Source: Delphinapterus leucas (lineage: Eukaryota; Chordata; Mammalia; Artiodactyla; Monodontidae). Taken from it: a stretch of DNA of 64,000 nucleotides. Below the pieces are notes generated by a model. The model saw only the letters and a program-made list of their open reading frames with translations, searched no databases and was not told the origin of the DNA. The stretch spans positions 85,615,612 to 85,679,611 of the forward strand of contig NW_022098076.1 in assembly GCF_002288925.2 (NCBI RefSeq), written 5' to 3'. The translations under genes were made by a program, and so were the position numbers. Each line of letters opens with the position of its first letter. Position 1 is the stretch's first letter. Below, piece after piece: positions 35,099-45,852 of the stretch.

Positions 35099-35470
35099 TG
35101 GCTCAGTGACATTCAGCTGTGGACAGGTTGGTCAGAAAGGCTTCATTCACTTGTCTGATGCCTTGGCAGGCATGGCTAGAAGGCTGGGTTCAAGTGGGAC
35201 TGCTGGCTAGAAGCCTTGCACATGGTTTCTCCAGGATGAACTCAAGGTAGTCAGACTTCTTACCTGGTGGCTCAGAGCTCCCAGAGAGTGTGTTCCGAAA
35301 GGCCTGGGCAGAATCTGCTGCAGGAAAACTTCTGACCCAGCCTCAAAAGTCTCGAAAGTCACTTCTGCCACATTCTACTGGTGAAGTCACTAAAGCCAAT
35401 TCAGATTCAAGGAGGGTGGAATTAGACTCCATCTCCCAATCTCCCAGAGGGAGAAACAGCAACTAATCTG
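34720..35470 (-). mobile_element. MaLR-like LTR, antisense, split by a CHR-2 SINE
   Basis: tactgcataacaaattactcc, gttgcttaaaac, aatttgggcagggttcagctg and later cttctgccacattctactggt follow an antisense MLT1-type LTR. A SINE occupies 34889-35094 inside it. Outer limits are approximate. Confidence 0.5.
34889..35094 (+). mobile_element. CHR-2-like SINE with 13-nt internal deletion
   Basis: Complete ends and a perfect 15-bp duplication aagatggctcagtga (34874-34888 and 35095-35109). Compared with the other copies, 13 nt (agtccgcctgccg) are missing at the 34916/34917 junction, between the A and B box regions. Poly(A) tail about 28 nt, long for this set. Confidence 0.94.
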
Positions 35471-37159
35471 CAGCCATTATTAGTCTACCTCACAGACTCC
35501 ATGTAAACACAAATGATAATGTTACTGCTCTCGTGAGTCAGGTCTCTGGAGTATTACAAACAAGGGCTTTGTTTTGTTACGTCTCATGTCATGTGTGGAT
35601 GTGTGTGTGTGAAGAACTTAATTAACATGTAATAAATAAATACAACGCACTTAATAAAGTTATATTATAACCTTATTGGAAAATGACCTTTCAGAGTGGT
35701 TTTTCCAGAAATAAAAACAAGTAAAATTGATGTCAAGGACAGTTTGCTCTTCCAGCCAAATTAAACACTGGTTTCACACAATGAAAGGAAAGCCATATGT
35801 TATTTTCAAAATGGCCTCCCCAGAGGACAGGTAATATTGTGAAGAGGCACTGAAGTTGTGAAATGGAACCACACTGTCAAAGAGGACTTATTACCTCCAT
35901 GCATAATAAGAATAATCTCCAGTCCCTTGCCACCGAGCTATGGTCCAGAAAGCCTAATGAAAAATTCTAAGAGGGAATTAAATTTAATTTGTTGTTCTGG
36001 CCTTCAGGAAGACCCACAGCTATTCCAAGGGTATACTGTACTTTCTGAGTTTTCAAAACATAATTTCAAAACGGCTAGTTAATCTCAAGGTCAGAAGAAG
36101 TAAAAAAAAATAAAGGACATACACACAAACTAAGTAATTGAATTAAAGCAACAGAAGACCTAAGATGATTTATTACTAACTCAATCTTTATGATTTAGGC
36201 ATTTCCCTTAAAAAGAAAAGAAACCCACACAGAGCCTTTGAAAGATAACCTAGAACAAGAGAAAGAGAATGTCATTCTAAAAACTTAGATGAAGGAGGCA
36301 GGCTTTCACATATTGCTTACTATAAAAATTTGAAGAAAATTTTAGAAAACCATTTTGCAAGTTCACTAACATATAAGATGACATCACCTCTAAGAAACAA
36401 GGAATTTAAAAACTAAAAACAATATGAATTTTGAAATGAGATGAAAATAGGATTACATTAACTACAGAGATATTTCAAATTCAGGATTATAGGGGGGTTT
36501 ACATTTAATCCTTCAAATGTATATTTACTAAAATCTTGGTTCCTTAGTGACATGAACATAATCACTAATTTGGTTTACTTTGTGATGTATACAGAAATAT
36601 ATAATAAAATATAATACATATCCTACTATGTGTGTTAGTATATGTGAGTGTGAGTGTATGAACACACAAGATAAAGTAATAAAGTAATGAGTAATAAAGT
36701 ATAAGATATTGTACAATAAGAAACATTAGATAAAATGATTACTTATACAAGTATTATGAATATATACATATATACTATATGTAAAAATACATGTTATATT
36801 ATACATACACACATACACATATATACATGGAATCAGCTCAGAATAACAATGCCAATATAATTACTACAAAAAGATGAGTAAAACAAATGATTAATAAAAA
36901 CATTTCAATATATCTTTGCTGATTTTTTTTTTTTGGTTATATCTCACTAGTAAGGGACAAACAGATGAAAGTGTTTTAGTCATTTGACATAATTCTTCTC
37001 CATGAAGTTAAATCACCAACTTGATACAAAGTTGCCTCATTGTTTAAATTTTGCCTTCAGTTTTTAGAAAGTACACATTTTACTCTGCTTTAATTTTACC
37101 TTTAATTATGTAAAATATTTACATAGTTTTGCAAATTTTTTCTATATTTAGAAAATTCT
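35471..37159. other. AT-rich intron, no gene
   Basis: Contains TG/TA-rich low-complexity text at about 36585-36665 and 36755-36825. No family recognised. Confidence 0.4.
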
Positions 37160-37610
37160 AGTTTCTATCCCTGGCCCCTCTATCCTGTCCCTCCTTCCTC
37201 TATAGTAACCCGATTTTTTTAGTTCTTTGGTTTATACAAAGAATTTGGTTTTGTTTGTTGTACACACACAACATGTACATATATATAACACATACATGCT
37301 ATACATACATATACACACATATATTCATATTTCTCCATTCCTTCCTTAAACAATAGGATACTATACACAATCTTCCCCACATTGGTGTTTTTTTTTAGCT
37401 TAGCAATATGTACTAGAGATAATTTTTAATTTCTTTTCATAACTGAATAGTATTCAGAGCACGGGTATTCCATAGTTTATTAAACTGGTCCCCTCCTTAT
37501 GGATTTGAGATATTTCCAGGCTTTTGCTAACACAGTGTTGTAATGAATAGCCCCAGGATTATGTCTTCTTCTATTTTCAGCCAGAGCAATATAGAATTTT
37601 GATAAAAACA
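37160..37610 (+). repeat. Ancient L1 3'UTR-like fragment
   Basis: Late segment reads ctgaatagtattcagagcacg, tattccatagtttattaaact, ggatttgagatatttccaggc, ttttgctaacacagtgttgta, parallel to L1M 3'UTR text. A CA/TA-rich tract (37261-37335) interrupts it. Confidence 0.5.
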
Positions 37611-39119
37611 ACGAAGAATCCATTCAAGAGGTCATTTATATAGATCGCGAGTGCTTAGAATATATTGCATCGACATTTCCTTCTTTTCTTATAAATGTAC
37701 CAAAAGATGCAAACTGAGAGAAGCACCAAAATTAAGAATCCAAGGATATACAAACAAAAAAAAGATACATGATAAGAATGTGGCACCACTTAACGACAGT
37801 AATTAGGAGTTATGCTTTAACCTATCTTATGTAACTGTACAGTATAAATCATGTTTCTTTTTTTAGGAGCAGATGAAACAAAATTTGCTGTTATACATGT
37901 CAAATAAATATAATTAAATTATAGAAACAAGGTATATTTAATGTTAAATACATTGTGTTGAATGGTAAACAGTTACAGCCCAGTACCATGACAAACTAAA
38001 AATTTCTTATCATAACAGAGCACAGCTAATATAATTCATCTTGCCTTTATTTCTGAGATTCATAAAGTGGGAGTATGAGGACACCAATGCCTTGCCTACA
38101 GCCTAAGCTATACATTTTCTTTGTAATTCTTCAAATAATGAAATACTGATATTTACTGAATCATTTTTCCTTTTATGACTGTTGTACTACCATTTCAAAT
38201 TCATTTCCTTCTTTTATTAAAAAAACAAAAAGAAAACTCTGAAAAACTCAATCAATTCAACATTTAGTATTCTGGCTCAAAAGCCAAGTGGTGGTAGCAC
38301 TGAACAGCTGAAAGGAAATTTTTCTGAGTTCTTGATGCAAATCCAACCTATGACAAATAAAAATCCTGATAGCTTTCAGGTTTAAAGTAATAGGAGGCTA
38401 TAAAATGTTGGCACGCTAAGAAAGCAATCTCAACTTTTCAAACAAACATTTTTTGGAAACTATAGGCACAAATCCTCTCCAAATTTATTATCCTTCCCAT
38501 GGTACTAGGAAGATACAAAAATAAGACACATGAGGTTTTTGCCTGAAAATTTCATAATTTATTAGGGAATTATTTATGCAGCATAAACAGCTTTCAAACG
38601 TTCACAGAGTGTAAGACAATAATCTGTTCTCAGCGTCTGTCCTCGGCAGCAGTCGATATGGTGGCACAACATTTCAGGGTCTAGCTTAGGAGAATCCAGC
38701 AAAGGAGCTCTGTTCTCAGACCATCTCTCTGTCCAGAATCTCTCTCGGGTAATCTCACCCTGCGCTATGGTTTGAAACCCCAGCTATATTCCAATAACTC
38801 TCAAACATATATGCCTAGACAAGACCTCTCCCCTGTGATCTAGATTTGTATATACACTTGCCTTCTCAGCATCTTTGGTGTCTGAACGAGTATCTCGAAA
38901 TTAATATGGCCAAAACAGAATACACAGTTCTTTCCCCAAAGAGAAACTTGACACCATCTCCTCCCTCCCAACTCAGTGAATTCGCCTCTTTGTTTAAGCT
39001 AAAACCCTAGGAGACACTCTTGAGTTCTCTCTGTCTCCAAGAGTCTACTCCTTATCTATTGATAATTCTATTGTATCTATACTCAAAATAGATCCCAAAT
39101 CCAACCATTGCTCACCATC
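37611..39119. other. AT-rich intron, no gene
   Basis: No recognised repeat or coding sequence. The last few hundred bases are more C/T-rich and may be the start of the following L2. Confidence 0.4.
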
Positions 39120-39830
39120 TCCCCCTGATAGAGCATCATCTCTTCTCTAGATTTAGTAATAGCAGCTTCATAACTGGCCTCCCCGCCTCCACTTTTGTTT
39201 GCTACAACCCATCCTCCAAAACAACAATCAGACACGTTCTTTCTGCAAAAATAGATCATCTGTCAGCTTGCTGTTTAAGGTCCATCACCAGCTTCCCATC
39301 ACGCATGGGATGAAATTCCAAACTGCCTGCCACAGCACACAAGGTCTAACTCCTGACTACTTTTCCAACCTCTTTGTCCTCTTCTGTCCTGTCCCCTCAC
39401 AATGTGCTAGACACTGTGACCAAGGTCGTTCCCAACCCAAAGCCCTTGCAGGTTCTGTCCCTTCCGCCTGCAATGTACCTCCCCCAAATATTCATGAGAC
39501 TACCGCCTTTTCATTACTCAAGTTTCAAAGAGCACCTTCTCAGAGAGGCCTCCCATCTCTTCCTGAGCTAAGTATCACATTACCTACATTTTCTCTTCTA
39601 TGCAGTACCAACACTGCCTAATGTTAGGTTATATTATATTACTGTACTATGTTATTTTACATTTTCATTTTTTGTTGGTATACTGTACGTCTCCCACCAT
39701 GGTAATAGCAGCCCCTGGAAAGCAAGAACTCTCTTGTTTTCCATCACAGTTGTATTGGTACCATTGTTCTGGTACCTAGAACACTGCCAGGCTCATGGTT
39801 GACTTTTAATAAATACACATTTTTGTGGTT
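39120..39830 (+). repeat. Long LINE L2 fragment reaching the 3' end
   Basis: Order seen: tccatcaccagcttcccatca, gatgaaattccaaactgcctg, aaggtctaactcctgactact, cccttgcaggttctgtccctt, cctgcaatgtacctcccccaa, cttctcagagaggcctcccat, then ggtacctagaacactgccagg and aataaatac. This is an almost continuous L2 3' kilobase, including the C-terminal ORF2 region and 3'UTR. Confidence 0.78.
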
Positions 39831-41682
39831 GACTATAAAACAATGAAATTAATTTTTTCAAATAACAAAGAAACAGATAATAAAATAAAGTACAACTGAG
39901 GTTAATTAGGGTATGCTTCCACAGGAAGTTTTGAATTTATGAAATCTATAAACTTTCTCCATGACTGAGCTGGAAAGACGCTGCTTAACGTACCATGGAC
40001 TATATCTCTTTAAGATAAATAGGAGATATCAAATTAAAATAATTAATGCAAAAAATAAGGATATCTTTCTATCAAAGAAAATCAACAGTATTTTAGTATT
40101 TTGCAAATCAGAGCTTGCCTGTATAATGAAACACATGTGATAATCAAATTTAATTTTGCAATCGAGTAACAAAATGTTCCTACCTATGCTATACACACAC
40201 ATACACCCAAATATAATTTCTATCATCAACACTTTGAGGAAGTCAACTTGAAACTCGTGCTGCAGGAGGCACAGATTCCACCACTAGGGAGAACTTGGAG
40301 AAGGGAACTGATTCATTTGTGAAGCTACTGAACTGAGTGGTAACTCTGCTGCTTCACTCCCCCAACTTATGCTGGGTCCAGTGGGAACAGAGGCCCTGGC
40401 CATCTATGAAACTATTATAATTCCTTCTCAAATAAGAAAATCAGCCTGCCCCTCCCTTCTTTACTGGGGCCAATCAAGTGAAGACATATGGAGAGCTGTT
40501 CCCAGGAAGTGTATCCCAAAGCTTGGGTTTGTTTTTTCTTTCTTTTTACCAAACAGTCTCTGAGAAAATAATTGATGGTTGAACTAACATCTGTATGGGG
40601 CCCGTACATATAGATGTTATAACGGTATCTGTTGAGAAGCTGGTCCAAATCTCTATCTGTTGTATATCTCACTGTAGCATGTCTGTGAGTGACTGTATCT
40701 GCCTCCCCCACTCCGCCAGCAGCTCCTCTGAGAAAGGGAAAAAGTCTTTTCAATCCAGTATCACCAGAAACCAGCATACATTTTAGCACATGGTAAGCAC
40801 TGAAGGCGTGCTTGTGGGATGAATCAACAACTCAGAACCAGACTCTGACAGGCTCAGCATCTAAGACGAACACAAGGCCTCTGCTAGATGTTCTCCTGGC
40901 CCCACACTTCCCATGTCTATCAGTTGCCACTGCCTCTGCCACCAGCCTGAGCTCCAGTGCCCATCACGCAGCTTCCATTCTGCCAGGACTTTCAACCACA
41001 TTGCTCCTTTCATGAATTAATTTACTTCCACCATTAGAATGGCATGATGTTTACTGAAACATCTAACAAGCTCTTAAATTTCTTCCTAGCTGTTAAAAAG
41101 ACAAACATAAAACTTGTATTATCGTGGAATTATATCATTTGACATAATTCCATGATACTATGCCAAATGAGTGGGTGGGTCACGAAGCAGAATGCATCAC
41201 TTGTTTCCTGTATTGTAAGCACATGCGTGTGCCTATATATATGTACATATAGAAAACGGAATGTAGCATAGACCCCAGAGCATTAACAGCAGCGTTTTAA
41301 TGAATTTTGCTTTCTTTTTCATACCTTTCTATACCATGAAATAAATTTCTTACTATAAAAATACCATTGCTGTCAAACCAAAAACAAAACAAAATAAAGC
41401 AAAACAAAACCCAACAAAACAAAAAAGTTTAGACTATTTCAATTATTTGGACAAAAAAGTATCCTTAACCTGGTAGAACCATCAGGTTCAAAGAGAAAAA
41501 GATAAATCTTGTTTTGAGCTCTACTCCATCCTCCACACCTTTGCCAACACCCAGCATAGAGGGACAATGAACAAATATTTGTTAAATAAATGGGCTATTT
41601 CCCTGTGTTGAATGCTCACTGAGGCGTCTCCATCGGCAGGCCTCAGCCTGGCCCGAGTCGCCCCACTCTTCATTCTCATTTA
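39831..41682. other. No gene; one short palindrome at 41121-41156
   Basis: atcgtggaattat (41121-41133) and ataattccatgat (41144-41156) are inverted copies with one mismatch and a 10-nt loop. An A-rich (AAAAC)n tract lies at 41385-41425. Otherwise nothing recognised. Confidence 0.5.
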
Positions 41683-41697
41683 AAAGGAGTCGCGGTA

Positions 41698-41833
41698 AGA
41701 TTGTTGTTTTCCATGTCTGTGAGTCTGTTTCTGTTTTGTGAATAAGTCCATTTGTATCATTTTTTTAGATTCCAAAAATAAGTGATATCATATGATATTT
41801 GTCTTTGTCCGACTTACTTCACTTAGTATGACA
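41698..41833 (-). mobile_element. Inverted 5' segment of a twin-primed L1
   Basis: Its reverse complement (catactaagtgaagtaagtc, aatatcatatgatatcactt, ggaatctaaaaaaatgat, cagactcacagacatgg) is L1 ORF2 end/3'UTR start, homologous to the forward text at about 43600-43670. It abuts the forward 3' end at 41834. Confidence 0.75.
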
Positions 41834-42028
41834 GTCTTATGGTTACCAAAGGGAAAAGGGTGCGGGAGGGAACAATTAGGAGTCTGGGATTAGCAGACAC
41901 ACACTACTACATATAAAGCAGGTAGACAACAAGAACCTACTGTATAGCACAGGGAACTATATTCAATATCTTGTAATAACCTACAATGGAAAAGAATCTG
42001 AAAAAAGAATATATATGTGTGTGTGTGT

Positions 42029-42081
<53 letters not shown>

Positions 42082-42182
42082 GTATATGGGAATCACTTTG
42101 CTGTACACCTGAAACTAACACAATATTGTAAATCAGCTATACTTCAATTTAAAAAAATTTTTAACAGCAAAATAAAAAAATT
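41834..42182 (+). mobile_element. Forward 3' segment of the same twin-primed L1
   Basis: ttatggttaccaaagggaaaa, tactgtatagcacagggaact, ttgctgtacacctgaaactaa and aaatcagctatacttcaattt give an older artiodactyl-type L1 3'UTR to its A-rich end. It continues in L1 order from the inverted piece. Diverged flanks aaaggagtcgcggt (41683-41696) and aaaggtgtctccggt (42183-42197) may be its target-site duplication. Confidence 0.78.
42013..42085 (+). repeat. Compound (TG)n(TA)n microsatellite within the L1 3'UTR
   Basis: An uninterrupted TG run of about 17 units follows a shorter TG block, then (TA)n of about 9 units. It has grown from the gtatatgtata motif normally at this L1 position. Confidence 0.9.
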
Positions 42183-42239
42183 AAAGGTGTCTCCGGTCCA
42201 CAAGAGACAGACAACTAAGAAAGACATTTTTTAGTTCTG

Positions 42240-42782
42240 TAAAAACATCTTTAAATCATTTTTTTCTCCAATTTTTTTAATTGTGGTAAAAGACACATAT
42301 AGTGACATAAAATGTACTCTCTTAGCCACGTTCAGTTCAGTGCTGTTAAGTACATTCACGTTGCTGTGTAACCACCACCACCATCCGTCTGAAGAACTGT
42401 CTCCATCCTGCAAAACTGAAACTCTGTACCCATTAAACAATAACTCCCCCATTTTTCCCTCTCCCCAGCCTCTAGCAAACACATTTCTACTTTCTGTCTC
42501 TATGATTTCAACTACTCCAAGCACCTCACGTTAAGTGGAATCATACAGTATTTGTCTTTTTGTAACTGACTTACGTCACCTCATAGAATGTCCTCAAAGT
42601 CCGTCCCTATTGTACCATGTGTCAGAATTTCCTTCCTGTTTAACGCTGAATGACATTCCATATGTATTTGCCACATTTGGTTTATCCCCACATCCATCGA
42701 TGGACACTTGGGTTGCTTCGACATTTTAGGTACTGTAAACTATACTGCAACAAAAATGGGTGCACAAATATCTATAAGACTC
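42240..42782 (+). mobile_element. Ancient L1 (L1M) 3'UTR, left part
   Basis: aattgtggtaaaagacacata, taaaatgtactctcttagcca, tgctgtgtaaccaccaccacc, ttccatatgtatttgccacat and catccatcgatggacacttgg follow the L1M 3'UTR in order. It is interrupted by a younger L1 and resumes at 44053. Confidence 0.75.
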
Positions 42783-44045
42783 TCAGACAGGCAGAACTCT
42801 CTGTGACATGAATCACAGCAAGATCCTTCTTGACCCACCTTTTACAGAAATGGAAATAAAAACACAAATAAACAAATGGGACCTAATGAAACTTAAAAGC
42901 TTTTGCACAATAAAGGAAACCATAAACAAGATGAAAAGACAACCCTCAGAATGGGAGAAAATATTTGCAAATGAAGCAACTGACAAAGGATTAATCTCCA
43001 AAATTTACAAGTGGCTCATGCAGCTCAATATCAAAAAAAACCAAACAACCCAATCCAAAAATGGGCAGAAGACCTAAATAGACATTTCTCCAAAGAAGAT
43101 ATACAGATTGCCAACAAACACATGAAAGGATACTCAACATCACTAATCATTAGAGAAATGCAAATCAAAACTACAATGAGGTATCACCTCACACCAGTCA
43201 GAATGGCCATCATCAAAAAATCTACAAACAATAAATGCTGGAGAGGGTGTGGAGAAAAGGGAACCCTCTTGCACTGTTGGTGGGAATGTAAATTGATACA
43301 GCCACTATGGAGAACAGTATGGAGGTTCCTTAAAAAACTAAAAATAGAACTACCATACGACCCAGCAATCCCACTACTGGGCATATACCCTGAGAAAACC
43401 ATAATTCAAAAAGAGTCATGTACCACAATGTTCATTGCAGCTCTATTTACAATAGCCAGGAGATGGAAACAACCTAAGTGTCCATCATCGGATGAATGGA
43501 TAAAGAAGATGTGGCACATATATACAATGGAGTATCACTCAGCCATAAAAAGAAACAAAATTGAGTTATTTGTAGTGAGGTGGATGGACCTAGAGTCTGT
43601 CATACAGAGTGAGGTAAGTCAGAAAGAGAAAAACAAATACCGTATGCTAACACATATATATGGAATCTAAAAAAAAAAAACAGGTTCTGAAGAACCTAGG
43701 GGCAGGATGGGAATAAAAACGCAGACCTGCTAGAGAATGGACTTGAGGATATGGGGAGGGCGAAGGGTAAGCTGGAACAAAGTGAGAGAGTAGCATGGAC
43801 ATATATACACTACCAAATGTAAAATAGATAGCTAGTGGGAAGCAGCCGCATAGCACAGGGTGATCCGCTCGGGGCTTTTTGACGACCTAGAGGGGTGGGA
43901 GAGGGAGGGTGGGAGGGAGACACAAGAGGGAGGAGATATGGGGATATATGTATACGTATAGCTGATTCACTTTGTTATACAGCAGAAACTAACACACCAC
44001 TGTAAAGCAATTATACTCCAGTAAAGAAGTTAAGAAAAAAAAAAA
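42783..44045 (+). mobile_element. Young 5'-truncated L1 inserted in the ancient L1
   Basis: Starts inside ORF2 (homologous to 20935 onward in the full-length copy) and runs to a canonical 3' end (cagcagaaactaacacaccac ... ctccagtaaagaagttaag) plus poly(A). A short duplication aagactc lies at 42776-42782 and 44046-44052. It belongs to the same family as the full-length copy and is antisense to PID1. Confidence 0.9.
42808..43670 (+). pseudogene. L1 ORF2 C-terminal fragment
   Basis: The last ~285 codons of ORF2. A ~2-nt indel in the A-run near 43030 separates the first frame from a 219-codon stretch that stays open from 43011 to the natural stop. That stretch holds the Cys-rich [19 protein letters not shown] and the [19 protein letters not shown] block. 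It lacks endonuclease and reverse transcriptase, so it is non-functional. Confidence 0.88.
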
Positions 44046-44052
44046 AAGACTC

Positions 44053-44360
44053 CCCTTTCATTCTTTTGGGTATGAACCCAGAAGTGGAATTGCCGGATAA
44101 TATGGTAATCCTATTTTTAATTTTTTTTTTTTGTGGTACGCGGGCCTCTCACTGTTGTGGCCTCCCCCGTCACGGAGCACAGGCTCCGGATGCGCAGGCT
44201 CAGCGGCCATGGCTCACGGGCCCAGGTGCTCCATGGCATGTGGAATCTTCCCGGACCGGGGCATGAACCCGAGTCCCCTGCATCGGCAGGCGGACTCTCA
44301 ACCACTGCGCCACCAGGGAAGCCCCTCTCCTTTTCTTTTTGATAGTAGCCAGCCTAACGG
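44053..44360 (+). mobile_element. Ancient L1 (L1M) 3'UTR, right part, interrupted by a SINE
   Basis: ttttgggtatgaacccagaag then gtggaattgccggataatatg precede the SINE; gatagtagccagcctaacggg and gttttgatttgcatttccctg follow it. Together they continue the L1M 3'UTR begun at 42240, but the text expected between them in the family is absent. Confidence 0.72.
44121..44324 (-). mobile_element. CHR-2-like SINE without an evident target-site duplication
   Basis: Reverse complement runs from gggcttccctggtggcgcag to gcgtaccacaaaa and an A tail of about 12. The flanks (cctatttttaa and ctctccttttc) do not repeat each other. Head and tail are complete. Confidence 0.93.
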
Positions 44361-45618
44361 GTGTTAGGTGGTAGGTATCTCAGAGTTTTGATTTGCATTT
44401 CCCTGAAGATAAACCATATTCATGTTTGCTTCAATAGCATTTTTTTCCTGACTCTGAAGATGAAAGATCTTTTCTGTCTTAACCAGCCAAAGCCATATTA
44501 GTACAGCTCCCACAGTATTTTCAGGCCTGTGCTTCCTCTCTGCCACCTGCTATTACATGAAGAGACATCGAAGGGAAGCTGGTAGTTAAATTATTTGTAA
44601 CTTCACGCACAGAGAGCACCCTGACAACTCCAAGGAACAACTGTCAAATATTTCTTAAAGAGAAAAGTGCACCTAATCACTAAAGAAAAACTACCTATTA
44701 ATTTGACTGTCTGGAAGCACAGAAAACATGTCTGAAGAATATGAGGTTCTTATCACTACTCTGCAAAAAGTCCTTATTACCAAGAAGTTTTAGAAAACTG
44801 ATGAAGCTATGAATCCACGGTAGGCATCAATTTGGCTTTTATTTGCTTCTCTCTTTGAACCTCAGAGTGGAATTTTTCTTAGAATTCGAGTCAATTACTT
44901 TGATAACATGATTATTTCATCTATACCAACACCATGTCTGCTCTGAGTTATTAATGCCTTCTTACCACTTTATCCCTATGAAAATGAATGAGGTGTTTGC
45001 CATGAGCGCAAAACTTCCAGGGGTATTGGGATGGGATGACTAATTGTCTGAAAGGGTTTTCAGGTTGCCTGTTCTACTAAAAGAACATAAGGTGTCTGCA
45101 CAATCCACCTCAGGTAAGGTATAAGTAATGTACTTCTGCATCTATAACACCAGCTTAATCTTTCTGTAAATGTCACCTGGCCATTAACTATTATGTTTTA
45201 AGTGCTATTGGCAAAGTACCTAAAATCGTACTCCCAAAGTAGTCCATTTTTTAGTTTGAAAGTAAAAGTGGTTTATTCGAATAGTTTTCCCATTAGAATA
45301 TGATTTCATCACACTGTCTATGAATTCAATCCATTTACCTCCCAAGCTCAAAAGGTAACAAGTGTATGGTTACAATTAATGTCCTTCATTTCAGTTACAA
45401 GAACAATGGCTCATAAACTCTTTTTGGATTTCAGACCCCTTTGAAAATCTAAATAAAACTTTGGATCCTGTCCCCAGAAAAGTGACAGAATCCAAAACTA
45501 GAAAACAGTTTCAGAGGTTTGTTGATCATCCCTCTATAAACGCCATTAAAGAGCCTATTCTACATCAGCATCCTTTGGGATGCCGGTTACAGCAGAAGAC
45601 TTCTGAGTAGGAGCAAGG
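44361..45618. other. No gene; possible fossil transposon near 45400-45480
   Basis: ggctcataaactctttttgga then tttcagacccctttgaaaatc is reminiscent of a common ancient DNA-transposon-like repeat. Family not determined. The rest is AT-rich intron. Confidence 0.3.
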
Positions 45619-45631
45619 CATCTCCACTTTT

Positions 45632-45839
45632 TTTTTTTTTTTTTTTGGCGGTACGCGGGCCTCTCACTGTTGTGGCCTCTCCCGTTGCGGAGCACAGGCT
45701 TCGGATGTGCAGGCTCAGCGGCCATGGCTCACGGGCCCAGCCGCTCTGCGGCATGTGGGATCTTCCCGGACCGGGGCACGAACCCACGTCCCCTCCATCG
45801 GCAGGCGGACTCTCAACCACTGCGCCACCAGGGAAGCCC
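45632..45839 (-). mobile_element. CHR-2-like SINE, 13-bp target-site duplication
   Basis: Full-length on the minus strand. Identical catctccactttt at 45619-45631 and 45840-45852. Same orientation as PID1 transcription. Confidence 0.95.
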
Positions 45840-45852
45840 CATCTCCACTTTT

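Noticed and set aside
42013..42085. CRISPR-like or structured array in the simple repeats (also 16297-16536, 51575-51690, 57411-57480)
   Set aside because: Di- and tetranucleotide microsatellites without spacers, in a mammalian genome.
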